DNA from: Komagataeibacter nataicola
GTDB taxonomy: Bacteria; Pseudomonadota; Alphaproteobacteria; Acetobacterales; Acetobacteraceae
Direction: 5' to 3'
Assembly: GCF_003207795.1 (NCBI RefSeq)
Contig: NZ_NIRT01000028.1
Span: 1 to 36,280, forward strand
Length of the DNA: 36,280 bases
This document shows, in pieces, positions 16,015-22,484 of this stretch. Made by a program: the position numbers and the translations under genes. Numbering within the stretch: position 1 is the first letter of the stretch; each line of letters opens with the position of its first letter. The notes beneath the pieces are model-generated. The model was not told where the DNA came from. It was given only the letters and a program-made list of their open reading frames with translations, and searched no databases.

Positions 16015-16508
16015 GACATCACCTGCCGCCGCTTGAGCCATGCTGAATGCTGCTCGCGCGTATAGGCACGCGGCTCATGTCCGGCCGTGATGCGATGGTG
16101 CAGATGCCGCCAGTATTCGGGCGCCGCATCCGCCGGATCGAGACCCAGCGCCTCAATGGCGTCGACCACCCGAAGCACATGTTCGACCCGTGGCCAGCTA
16201 TCGACACGCAGGAGGATTTCGCCGCCGGGACGCACGAACGGCAAAGTCTGGAACACTTCGCCAGCCCTGACCGCGCGCACGATATCCAGCCGGGAGACGG
16301 TGATACCGAGGTCATTGGACGCCCAGCGCACAAAGGCGAAAACACTTCCTGGCGCAAAACTGGAAATGCGACGGCGGTCATCAAGTATCTGCTCGTCGCT
16401 GCAATGCCCGAAGCGCAGCCAGTGTTCGATGCGCCTGTCGATCCAGGTCAGTTCGACATGCGTCAGTGCCGCCGGATGCCGATGGGAGATGGGAGGATGC
16501 CGGGTCAT
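16011..16508 (-). CDS. DUF2840 domain-containing protein
   Basis: A 165-residue protein with THVELTWIDRRIEHWLRFG, then PGSVFAFVRWASNDLGI and PGGEILLRVDSWPRV, the pattern of DUF2840. Function is unknown. It lies between repA and traF with 4-nt overlaps at both ends, implying coupled translation. The start at 16508 was chosen because it overlaps the repA stop; the 14 upstream codons lie within repA. Confidence 0.88.
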   Translation of the reverse strand: MTRHPPISHRHPAALTHVELTWIDRRIEHWLRFGHCSDEQILDDRRRISSFAPGSVFAFVRWASNDLGITVSRLDIVRAVRAGEVFQTLPFVRPGGEILLRVDSWPRVEHVLRVVDAIEALGLDPADAAPEYWRHLHHRITAGHEPRAYTREQHSAWLKRRQVMS

Positions 16509-17584
16509 GGCCCGTCTCCCGGCCCCGTGAAGGGGGCAATGGACGGGCAAGAGGGGTTATCCGCAGAACGGCGCTTCCCATCAACATAAGAGTTAGAGTC
16601 TAAGTTAGATAAGTTAAGGGCCGGAATCGCCGTTTCAGGCCAAAGACTTAGCTGGGGTTTGTGCGTGTGAAGTCCCGATAGTCCTGCGTGTGATGTCCCG
16701 ATAGTGGATGCGTGTGATGTCCTGATACTATTCACATAATTATCCACAGGATGTGTGGATAAGTCGGTTGGCAGGATGCGCAACAACTCGCGCACGCCGG
16801 CACGCTCAATGCTCAGGCGATAGCCTGGCAAGGGCTGGCTGGCGGCGGCACGCCGGATCTGGATGGCAAAGTCCGAGGGACGCATCAGGCTGCCGGATTT
16901 CTGGTGCAGATGCCCGATCTCGAAAGTCCAGCCGGTAGGTTGGCGACCCGCGTGTTTGCGGGCCACGCGGTAAAGCCAGCGCTCGATGCCGCCCGTCAGC
17001 CGGAAATAGGCCGGGTCGATGGCCAGCACCAGCGACCGGTCGATCACGCCACGATAGAGCCATTCCGGAATGACGATCTCGACACCAGCGGCGCGACCGT
17101 TGCGGCTGGCGCAGATTTCCCACTCGGTAATCCAGGAAAACTGCTGCCGTCGCCAGTTCTGGCCGTGGCGGATCGTGGTGGCGACCACGGTGGACTGGAG
17201 CCGGGCAAGTGCCGCCCTGAGGAGCCCATAATCCCGCGCCCCGGTCTGTCGGCCAATACCGGTGAGCAACTGGTAGGGGGTGAAGCGCAGGAAGCGTGAC
17301 GTTGTAAGGCCGAGATTTTCCGCCTCGACAATCTGGCTGGCAGCCCAGATCAGCACGTCAGCGTCCCAGATCGTCGCCATGCCGTGCTCGGGCATCCCGA
17401 ACACCTCGACGCGCGTGTCCCCTGCCGCGTAGAGGATTGGCGTCGTGCGCTTCGTTTTGGACAGCGAGAAAAACGGTCGCTCCATCAGATCGCGCTGGTC
17501 GCGCGGGCTGATCTCGCCACTGGCGACAACGAACGGCAGGAGCCTGCTGCGCTCGCTGGCCGTGAGGGTATGACGGGCCTGCAT
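16505..17584 (-). CDS. repA: Replication initiator protein RepA (RPA family)
   Basis: A 359-residue plasmid replication initiator. The RPA-family body is visible: ERPFFSLSKTKRTTPILYAA, then WDADVLIWAASQIVEAENLG, RFLRFTPYQLLTGIGR, GLLRAALARLQSTVVATTIR and TGGIERWLYRVARKHAG. The C-terminal 80 or so residues are unusual because their DNA carries iteron-like repeats (SIRTSHASTIGTSHAGLSG is repeat-encoded) and DnaA boxes. The start at 17584 has AGG at good spacing in GGGGAGG; the ATG two codons upstream abuts that sequence. Its stop overlaps the DUF2840 start. Confidence 0.9.
   Translation of the reverse strand: MQARHTLTASERSRLLPFVVASGEISPRDQRDLMERPFFSLSKTKRTTPILYAAGDTRVEVFGMPEHGMATIWDADVLIWAASQIVEAENLGLTTSRFLRFTPYQLLTGIGRQTGARDYGLLRAALARLQSTVVATTIRHGQNWRRQQFSWITEWEICASRNGRAAGVEIVIPEWLYRGVIDRSLVLAIDPAYFRLTGGIERWLYRVARKHAGRQPTGWTFEIGHLHQKSGSLMRPSDFAIQIRRAAASQPLPGYRLSIERAGVRELLRILPTDLSTHPVDNYVNSIRTSHASTIGTSHAGLSGLHTHKPQLSLWPETAIPALNLSNLDSNSYVDGKRRSADNPSCPSIAPFTGPGDGP
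16662..16731. repeat. Three iteron-like direct repeats inside repA
   Basis: Plus-strand units start at 16662, 16685 and 16709 (spacing 23 and 24 bp). Each begins TGCGTGTGA(A/T)GTCC and continues (C/T)GATA. The third unit is the least conserved. Tandem repeats with a period near two helix turns, next to DnaA boxes and within the initiator gene, are what iterons look like. They are presumably bound by RepA. Confidence 0.75.
16740..16762. promoter_or_regulatory. oriV: Inverted pair of perfect DnaA boxes (candidate oriV)
   Basis: TTATCCACA at 16740-16748 and its exact reverse complement TGTGGATAA at 16754-16762 are separated by 5 bp. Both match the DnaA-box consensus without mismatch. They begin 9 bp after the iterons, and the nearby TTCACATAATTA is locally AT-rich. 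Together these give the core of an iteron-type replication origin located inside the repA reading frame. Confidence 0.75.
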
Positions 17585-17597
17585 GTCCATCCTCCCC

Positions 17598-17849
17598 TCA
17601 CCGGCGATCAAGGCCGGCGGAGCGGGCCTCGTCATAATTCGGATCAGACGTGGACCGGCAGGCGCTGGCGGCAGCCCAGGCGTCGAGGTCGTCGATCAGG
17701 TAGACGACACGACCGCCAAGCTTGCGGAAGGTCGGGCCACTGCCATGGCAGCGGTATTTCTCCAGCGTGCGGGGAGAAAGGCCAAGAATCTGCGCGGCCT
17801 GATGTGTGCGCAGGTAGCGCGCCGGTGACGGCGCGTGTCTGTCGAGCAT
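17598..17849 (-). CDS. Helix-turn-helix protein (AlpA/MerR-type) upstream of repA
   Basis: An 83-residue DNA-binding protein. RYLRTHQAAQILGLSPRTLE and then KYRCHGSGPTFRKLGGRVVY form the winged HTH typical of excisionase/AlpA-like proteins, followed by LIDDLDAWAAASA. GGAGG lies six bases before the ATG. It ends 13 nt before repA. Short HTH proteins in this place are a regular part of RPA-type replication regions and may control repA; the exact role is not known. Confidence 0.85.
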   Translation of the reverse strand: MLDRHAPSPARYLRTHQAAQILGLSPRTLEKYRCHGSGPTFRKLGGRVVYLIDDLDAWAAASACRSTSDPNYDEARSAGLDRR

Positions 17850-18069
17850 GGTATACCTCCATCTGGTCTCGAAGCGCCGCGGGGATGGTGCGGCGGATCG
17901 GGATGACGGTGGCGGAGAAAGCGGGCGTTGGGGGTGGACGAAGATTTTTCGAGGTCAGTGTCCACCCCCGCGCGTCGGAGCGTATGCAGGAGGTGCCGGG
18001 CGGAGCCGGACGTGAAGCAGCGTGAGGAAAATGGGGGAAAGCAGCGGGAAGGAGCGAAAACCGGCTATG
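17850..18069. other. Leader region upstream of the HTH-repA unit
   Basis: A 220-bp gap with no supported gene. It contains the perfect 10-bp inverted repeat at 17930-17969. It is the only space for the promoter of the HTH-repA-DUF2840-traF chain. No clear -35/-10 pair was identified. Confidence 0.4.
17930..17969. promoter_or_regulatory. Inverted repeat in the repA leader
   Basis: GGGGGTGGAC at 17930-17939 and GTCCACCCCC at 17960-17969 are perfect 10-bp arms around a 20-bp loop, which itself can form a small CGAA/TTCG hairpin. It lies 80-120 bp upstream of the HTH start. It could be an operator, an attenuator or part of a countertranscript-type copy-number control. The sequence does not decide between these. 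Confidence 0.5.
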
Positions 18070-18856
18070 TTATCGCCCGCGTAAAAAATCCAGATAGCCG
18101 CCGCTGACCCGGTTCCGGGCGTCAAGAAGCAGGCGCTCCGCATGGCGACGCGCCGCCGTGTTGCGCCATTCGACCGCCGGTAAAGCGGCCTGCCATGAAC
18201 GATTGACCGCGATGGCGATATCACGGGTGGTGCCGCCCGCTTCGTGAATATCGAAGGCGAGCAGGAGCTGCATCTGCCGCGCGCGCTGCAGCGGCGTGAG
18301 TTGAAGAGCGCGCGGAAGCAGGCCAACGCGCTGACCGCGCTGCCTGCGAAAGAAACGCAGCGCCACGTCGAGACGCAGTTCGGCGGCGTCATCCATCGGC
18401 AGAAGCACAGCGGGGCGACCGATGGCCAGCGGGTTCAGAAGCCGGAGGTAAAGATCGCCCGTCGCATCGCCGATCACCAGCCACGTGTCGTCTTCCGCAT
18501 CATGACGGGCCAGGATGGTTCCGAGCACCGCCGGATTGATCGGGGTCACAATGGCGAAATCCGGTGGCGCGGGTGTGAGGATCAGCGTGGCCGGTGAAAC
18601 CTCGGGCCGCCAGACCATGCGCCCCTGAGGAGCGGGCTTATCGGGCGCATGGACAAAAACAGAGCCCCCAGCGTTGGGCGAACGCCGCGCACTCGGCAGC
18701 GGAATCCACGCCCCGGCGGCCAAGCCGCCGTTGCAGACGGGCATAATCGCGGCGATAGGTGGTGTTACGGCGGAGAAATTCGACGGCGAAACCGGAGCGG
18801 TCCAGACGGCTGATATGGTCGCGCAGTTCCGGTGAACGCCAGAAGGATGTGGGCAT
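18070..18856 (-). pseudogene. DUF6499-DUF2285 protein, frameshifted at a T5 run
   Basis: The N-terminal half starts MPTSFWRSPELRDHISRLDR at 18856 and includes GFAVEFLRRNTTYRRDYARLQ (DUF6499-like). It runs out of frame after RWGLCF. The rest continues in another frame as VHAPDKPAPQGRMVWRPE through to a DUF2285-type C-terminus (WRNTAARRHAERLLLDARNR, then GGYLDFLRGR). Removing one T from the five-T run (plus-strand A 18655-18659) restores one frame of about 261 codons. Both halves are otherwise well conserved. The causes could be recent inactivation, a sequencing error in the homopolymer, or slippage expression. The intact family is taken to be a plasmid-linked DNA-binding protein of unknown role. 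Confidence 0.75.
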
Positions 18857-18933
18857 ACGGGCCTCCCTGTCTGTCCCCCATGCGGCAAAAGGGGGAGATT
18901 CCATCAGCCAGATCGGAAACGGGAGTGCATAGA

Positions 18934-18952
18934 CCCTGATTTCTTATCAGGG
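18934..18952. terminator. Short hairpin between two minus-strand genes
   Basis: CCCTGAT and ATCAGGG form perfect 7-bp arms with a TTCTT loop. It lies between the gene at 18995-19258 and the DUF2285 gene. There is no strong T run, so a terminator or RNA-processing role is only suggested. Confidence 0.35.
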
Positions 18953-18976
18953 AGAGAAGCGCAGGGCCGATGCGCG

Positions 18977-18996
18977 AGCCGGGGCGAAGCCCGGCT
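18977..18996. terminator. GC-rich hairpin at the 3' end of the 18995 gene
   Basis: AGCCGGG and CCCGGCT pair around GCGAAG and touch the stop codon of the minus-strand gene at 18995. The stem is strong but no T tract follows, so it could be an intrinsic terminator without U run or an mRNA-stabilising end. Confidence 0.35.
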
Positions 18997-19258
18997 ATTG
19001 CAGGCGCGGTTGCAACAGATGCTGGAAACCGGCTTCGGTCATCCAGCGCGCCCGTGCCAGATGCCTGTCATGAACAGCCTTCGCACGCACCGGTTCACGA
19101 ACCGGATCAATTTCGAACAGCACGGCAACGACTTCGCGCCAGTCCGCCCCTTCTTCTTCCGCAACCAGAAGGCGCAGGTAGAGCCCGAGATGCGCTTCGT
19201 CGTAGGCGTTCACCCGTACGGTGAGAGGGGGATGGTCGAGGAAAGACGGGTCGGTCAT
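18995..19258 (-). CDS. Conserved plasmid-associated protein of unknown function
   Basis: An 87-residue protein starting MTDPSFLDHPPLTVRVNAYD. It contains EAHLGLYLRLLVAEEEGADW, then REVVAVLFEIDPVREPVRAK and HLARARWMTEAGFQHLL. From memory, this YDxAHLxxYLRLLxAxxxGADW pattern recurs in short proteins next to DUF2285 and S26 genes in plasmids and integrative elements. Function is unknown. It lies between the frameshifted DUF2285 gene and the XRE regulator, in the same orientation. Confidence 0.75.
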   Translation of the reverse strand: MTDPSFLDHPPLTVRVNAYDEAHLGLYLRLLVAEEEGADWREVVAVLFEIDPVREPVRAKAVHDRHLARARWMTEAGFQHLLQPRLQ

Positions 19259-19381
19259 GGCGGCTCCTCATGATACCGCTGCCAGATCGGTTCGATAACA
19301 AAGATCGGGATTGCTGACCGGCCTGGCTCGCACGCCCCGCCAGAAATCAGCGCACGCAAGGGGAAAAGAACGACATGAACG

Positions 19382-19405
19382 GAGCGGATCAGGAGAAATC
19401 CGCTC
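19382..19405 (-). terminator. Hairpin at the 3' end of the XRE gene
   Basis: GAGCGGAT at 19382-19389 and ATCCGCTC at 19398-19405 form perfect 8-bp arms. The minus-strand stop of the XRE gene is at its edge. The T content downstream (GTCGTTCTTTTCC) lies about 10 bases further on. It is a plausible but not classical terminator. Confidence 0.45.
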
Positions 19406-19673
19406 AGCCACGTCCCCGACCCTGCCGCGTCTGGATATCGGAAGTCTCGTTTAGAAACATGACGCCGCGTCCCTGTCCGGACTCGATGAACAGAATGCCC
19501 GCCGCTTCCAGCGCGCGACGGACCTGATCGATTGTGCCCTCATGAACGCCCAGACCGCGTTCGGATTCAAGGCGCTTGAGCGCGGTCAATGCTACGAGGG
19601 CCTTTTCAGCGAGCCTTTCCTGTGTCCAGTTCAGAAGTGCCCGTGCCGCCCTTACCTGTCGGCCAGTGATCAT
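19404..19673 (-). CDS. XRE-family transcriptional regulator
   Basis: An 89-residue helix-turn-helix protein: MITGRQVRAARALLNWTQER, LAEKALVALTALKRLESERG. The rest (VRRALEAAGILFIESGQGRG) is the usual C-terminal part of short XRE proteins of this type. A perfect palindrome lies 43 bp upstream of its start, suggesting autoregulation. It may control the neighbouring backbone genes, but no second copy of the palindrome was found in the window. Confidence 0.88.
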   Translation of the reverse strand: MITGRQVRAARALLNWTQERLAEKALVALTALKRLESERGLGVHEGTIDQVRRALEAAGILFIESGQGRGVMFLNETSDIQTRQGRGRG

Positions 19674-19715
19674 CCGCGATCACATCCGACACGCAAGGCC
19701 TGCACACCAGAAATA

Positions 19716-19730
19716 CGACTATAATAGTCG
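19716..19730. promoter_or_regulatory. Palindromic operator upstream of the XRE gene
   Basis: CGACTAT and ATAGTCG form a perfect 15-bp palindrome around a central A. A second small palindrome, TGAATATTCA, follows at 19736-19745. The stretch is AT-rich within a GC-rich region, as expected for a promoter. Binding by the XRE protein is inferred from position. Confidence 0.6.
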
Positions 19731-19841
19731 CATTGTGAATATTCAACGTCGTTCTTTCCGGACGATAGGAAAAAGGAATCGGCGTCCACGCACCATTCAG
19801 GCGGCTCCAGTCCTGTCGGACAAGACCGTCGGGCTGACCAG

Positions 19842-19868
19842 AAAAAAGCCCCCGTCAGGCGGGGGGCT
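19842..19868 (-). terminator. Intrinsic terminator overlapping the stop codon of the 45-residue gene
   Basis: On the minus strand CCCCCG and CGGGGG arms pair around a 5-base loop and are followed by a run of six T (plus-strand A at 19842-19847). The stop codon of the gene at 19855 lies in the loop. It is a textbook rho-independent terminator. Confidence 0.8.
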
Positions 19869-19992
19869 CGGCATCGCGTCGGGCAAGCGCTTCTTTGAGT
19901 TCGCGCTCGATCTGCCGGCGCTCGCGCCGGCTGAGGTGAAAGCTGGTCAGTTCGGCGCACAGCATCTGGATGTGGTCGTATAGCGTGGTCAT
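19855..19992 (-). CDS. Small conserved-looking protein, 45 residues
   Basis: The frame starts MTTLYDHIQMLCAELTSFHL at 19992 and ends in a charged helix (SRRERRQIERELKEALARRD). AAAGGAGCAGG gives a good ribosome-binding site before the ATG, and an intrinsic terminator closes it. Both signals support a real gene. No family was recognised. The basic/acidic helical composition suggests a small protein- or nucleic-acid-binding factor, which is only a guess. Confidence 0.65.
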   Translation of the reverse strand: MTTLYDHIQMLCAELTSFHLSRRERRQIERELKEALARRDAEPPA

Positions 19993-20052
19993 CGTCCTGC
20001 TCCTTTCGTTTCTCGAAGACAGGACGCACGGCTCATGCCGGGGCGGACCGGG

Positions 20053-20162
20053 TCAAGGATCGCCGCAGGCGACCGGCTCGCCGGCGCGTGGGGGAGCCGA
20101 TTTTGTTCGGCGTGCCCGGCACGGGTGCGTCGGGCAAAATTGGGGGGACCACGCGTCCTTGA
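20053..20162. other. Nested imperfect palindrome upstream of the 45-residue gene
   Basis: Several arm pairs are nested. TCAAGGA (20053-20059) pairs with TCCTTGA (20156-20162), CGCGTGG (20085-20091) with CCACGCG (20149-20155), and ATTTTG (20100-20105) with CAAAAT (20135-20140). A central CGTGCC-c-GGCACG lies at 20111-20123. The three inner pairs share nearly the same centre. G- or C-rich tracts on each side do not pair. It lies 93 bp upstream of the small gene on the minus strand and could be a leader RNA, an operator or a recombination/transfer site. No protein was supported here. Confidence 0.5.
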
Positions 20163-20277
20163 CGCGGTTCGCCCTCGCGCATGGTACAATGGGAAGGCTA
20201 AGGGAAAGCCTCGTGTTCCTCCTGCGTCCCACGTGGGGCGACCAGGATTGCCACCCACACCCCGGAAAAGCACGTGG

Positions 20278-20320
20278 AAAAAAAGACCCGGAAGGCCCCG
20301 CCCGGGGAGACCGGGCGGGG
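20278..20320 (-). terminator. Strong hairpin terminator after DUF736 copy 2
   Basis: CCCCGCCCGG at 20296-20305 and CCGGGCGGGG at 20311-20320 form perfect 10-bp arms with a 5-base loop, 15 bp after the minus-strand DUF736 stop. A run of seven T (minus strand) follows 11 bases later. The spacer is longer than in a classical terminator, but the fold is very strong. Confidence 0.65.
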
Positions 20321-20335
20321 TTGGGTGTGGGAGGG

Positions 20336-20659
20336 TCAGTCCCCGTTCCGGCTGCGGGGCCGGGTCCAGATCAGGGAGTAGCCCTCGCCGTCCTCGTCGG
20401 TGAACAGGTTTGCGAAGATCGGGGCGGCGAAAGAGGGATCATCCAGCTTCAGGCTCAGATAGGTGCGCCCTTCGCTGGAGCGGCGGGTCCAGGCCGCACC
20501 GAGTTCAATCCTGCCCAGATAGACGCGGTAGTTGGGGGCGTTGTCGTTGGGACGGTTGGTTTCGGCCACCAGCCGGACGTTGCGGGCCTGCAGGGCCAGG
20601 GTGACGATTTCGCCTTCGAAGCCTTCGCCCACCTTCTTGAAGGAACCGATGTTAGCCAT
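20336..20659 (-). CDS. DUF736 family protein (copy 2)
   Basis: A 107-residue protein starting MANIGSFKKVGEGFEGEIVT. It contains DNAPNYRVYLGRIELGAAW, SSEGRTYLSLKLDDPSFAAP and a YSLIWTRPRSR end, all typical of DUF736. Function is unknown. It is only distantly similar to copy 1. A cloverleaf-like inverted repeat lies 119 bp upstream of the ATG, and a decayed inverted copy of the gene lies beyond it. A strong terminator follows the stop. Confidence 0.92.
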   Translation of the reverse strand: MANIGSFKKVGEGFEGEIVTLALQARNVRLVAETNRPNDNAPNYRVYLGRIELGAAWTRRSSEGRTYLSLKLDDPSFAAPIFANLFTDEDGEGYSLIWTRPRSRNGD

Positions 20660-20777
20660 TGTCGTGTCTCCATGCTGTTATCGGGCCGCGACCACCGTGG
20701 CCTCGATGGCGATCGACCAGCCGGAGGCGAGCGGCAGAGCACCCTTCAGGGCCGCAGCGCAGCGGAGGACGGCAGGG

Positions 20778-20837
20778 CCGGAACTTTCTTGTCTCGCGAG
20801 GAATGACGGCGCAGCCGTCAGGGGAAGAAAGTTCCGG
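20778..20837. other. Structured element E1 upstream of DUF736 copy 2
   Basis: The outer arms CCGGAACTTTCTT (20778-20790) and AAGAAAGTTCCGG (20825-20837) pair perfectly over 13 bp. Inside are the self-pairing CTCGCGAG (20793-20800) and a 7-bp stem TGACGGC/GCCGTCA with triloop GCA (20804-20820). The whole can fold as a three-way junction. A matching element with different stem sequences (E2) lies at 22485-22547. E1 ends 119 nt from the DUF736 ATG. The sequence between element and gene shares CCTGCC(G/A)TCCTCC(G/A)CTGCG with the E2 leader. Confidence 0.7.
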
Positions 20838-20963
20838 AACGCCGTTGCGGCCAGCCGATCGAGGCGCAGCCGGTCTTCGGCTAGATCAGCCATCCAACAG
20901 AGGCCATGGTGTGCGGACCCGACAGCCCCCCAGGAGAGACGATGCCGGCATGACCGGTCCGAC
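20838..20963. other. Gap between E1 and the decayed DUF736 copy
   Basis: About 126 bp of GC-rich sequence. A minus-strand frame of 129 codons crosses it but also runs through E1 and has no recognisable protein features. I see no supported gene, and a small GCCGGTCTTCGGC hairpin is the only local structure. Confidence 0.3.
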
Positions 20964-21253
20964 AGGTGGGGAACGTGCGACACAGAAGAATATCGCGCTC
21001 GCCCGGTGCGACCGTCTTCCATGCTGGTGACACGGGCTGCGGCCTGACACCCGCCCCCGACTGCCACGTCCCTGCTGCGAACGGTTCGGGCCGCATCCTA
21101 CGGACCCGTCGTTCCAACGAAGGCCTGCCAGCCGGTTGCCCGCTGGACGATCCCTCCTTCGCCGCTGCTGTTTCGACCTGTTCACCGCCGAGGAAGGGGG
21201 CCACCGCCTCCCTCATCCATCGTCCCCGCAGTTGGAATGGGGCGAAAGGTCAC
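20964..21253 (+). pseudogene. Decayed DUF736 gene (copy 3), inverted
   Basis: The plus strand carries a degraded DUF736 frame: APDCHVP, then RTRRSNEG, LDDPSFAA and SLIHRPRSWNGAKG. These align in order and spacing with APNYRVY, WTRRSSEG, LDDPSFAA and SLIWTRPRSRNGD of copy 2. The stretch FDLFTAEEGGHR (matching FANLFTDEDGEGY) is in a neighbouring frame, so two compensating indels are present. The N-terminal third is barely recognisable and its start is approximate. It lies head to head with copy 2, with E1 between them. Confidence 0.65.
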
Positions 21254-21424
21254 GCCCCGCACCCGTTCTCTCCGGGTGGGGCCTCCCGGCGCGCGGGCAG
21301 TCCCGTTTGCTTCAACCGGAAGCGCGGGCAACGGGGAGCCCGACGGATACTTCTGATCGATCGACGCTCAGCGAAAAATCGTAAGCAGCGATCATCGTTT
21401 TCGGGATGTAGTCGAAAGAGACAA
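21254..21424. other. Gap downstream of the DUF736 relic
   Basis: About 170 bp without a supported gene. It holds GC-rich repeats of CCCG/CGGG type and a more AT-rich piece near 21370-21415 (GCGAAAAATCGTAAGCAG). I see no further function. Confidence 0.3.
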
Positions 21425-21440
21425 TGGCGCTTACGCGCCA
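21425..21440 (-). terminator. Possible terminator at the DUF2493 stop
   Basis: TGGCGC and GCGCCA pair perfectly around TTAC. On the minus strand the stem is followed by TTGTCTCTTTCG, a weak T-rich tail. It overlaps the end of the DUF2493 gene. Confidence 0.4.
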
Positions 21441-22366
21441 CTATCCTTGCGAAACCTCCAGACCGGGATGCCTATCTGTTTCGCCTTGTCGGCCAGATTA
21501 TCCTGAATACCGGAACCCGGAAACACCATGACCCCGATGGGCAGGACTTTCAGCAGGGCGTCGTTGCGCCGGAACGGGGCGGCCTTGCCGTGCCGGTTCC
21601 AGTCAGGTTTGAAGGCAATCTGCGCGACATCACGATGATCGGCCCAGCGGGAAGCGATGAATTCCGCTCCCTTGGGCGAGCCACCATGCAGCAACACCAT
21701 ATCGGGGTGCTTCTCCCGCACCTTGTCGAGACGGTTCCAGATCAGGTGATGGTCCTCGTAGTCGAGCCCGCCGGTGACCGCGACCTTCGGTCCGGGGGGC
21801 ACGAGCAATTCGGTTTCGGCCTTGCGGCGGGCGTTGAGGAAATCGCGGCTGTCGATCATCGACGCCGTCAGGGTGCTGCGGCTGACCAGCGAACCGGAAC
21901 GTGGCCGCCAGGGCGACATCGTCAGGCGTTCGAACTGGTCGCAGGCCAGGTCGCGGAAGATCTCGTAAGCATTGCGTCGCTCCAGCAGGGTCAGGCCCTC
22001 GGCGATGAGGCGCTCCAGTTCCACCGAGCGGATCTCGCTGCCATCCTGCTCCTGCTGGCTGCGTTTCTGCGCCACCTCGTTGCGGTCAAGATCACGCTCT
22101 ACCTGCCCGACCATGCGGTGAAAGACGTTGACCGTGGACCAGAGCAACGGTTCGAGATCGGGTTCCAGCCGCGTGTCCGTCAGAGTGGCTGACAGGGCGT
22201 CGAAGATATCGGCAACCGCGCCCTCGATCTGGCTGGCGTCGGGCAGCGGCCTCGCGTCCGGCTCGTCCTCAAACGGACGGTGGCCGTAAAGCTGAAGTTC
22301 CGTCAGCACATGGGCGGTGGAAGAGGTAGCGTGGGCGGGTTCGAAATCGTCCTGTGTGCGGGTCAT
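21431..22366 (-). CDS. DUF2493 domain-containing protein (SLOG-like)
   Basis: A 311-residue protein. An N-terminal helical region (TELQLYGHRPFEDEPDARPL) is followed by a C-terminal DUF2493 Rossmann-like domain. That domain shows KVAVTGGLDYEDHHLIWNRL, MVLLHGGSPKGAEFIASRWA and LPIGVMVFPGSGIQDNLADK, the nucleotide-ligand-binding layout of the YspA/SLOG superfamily. The ATG at 22366 has GGAGG upstream; the upstream extension is rejected. Element E2 lies 119 nt before the start. The function in plasmids is unknown; SLOG proteins often sense nucleotide-derived ligands. Confidence 0.88.
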   Translation of the reverse strand: MTRTQDDFEPAHATSSTAHVLTELQLYGHRPFEDEPDARPLPDASQIEGAVADIFDALSATLTDTRLEPDLEPLLWSTVNVFHRMVGQVERDLDRNEVAQKRSQQEQDGSEIRSVELERLIAEGLTLLERRNAYEIFRDLACDQFERLTMSPWRPRSGSLVSRSTLTASMIDSRDFLNARRKAETELLVPPGPKVAVTGGLDYEDHHLIWNRLDKVREKHPDMVLLHGGSPKGAEFIASRWADHRDVAQIAFKPDWNRHGKAAPFRRNDALLKVLPIGVMVFPGSGIQDNLADKAKQIGIPVWRFRKDSGA

Positions 22367-22484
22367 GGGTCTGTCCTCCGGTTCTGGCCGCGCCCCTCGC
22401 GGCCTTTCCGGGGGCGGATAGCGGCAGACGAGGGCCGGGCCGGAACCGCGCAACGCGCGGCCGGAACGCAGTGGAGGATGGCAG

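Noticed and set aside
16662-16731. Iterons considered as a CRISPR-like array
   Set aside because: The units are directly adjacent with no unique spacers of constant length, and they lie beside DnaA boxes inside repA.
19989-20273. Minus-strand open frame of 94 codons across the nested palindrome
   Set aside because: It is rich in Arg, Pro and Gly from palindromic GC-rich DNA and overlaps the well-supported 45-residue gene's leader.
20678-21067. Minus-strand open frame of 129 codons upstream of DUF736
   Set aside because: It runs through the inverted repeat E1 and the antisense of the DUF736 relic; no ribosome-binding site or motif supports it.
20966-22192. Plus-strand open frame of 408 codons
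   Set aside because: The second half is antisense to the well-supported DUF2493 gene. Only the first part has meaning, as the DUF736 relic.
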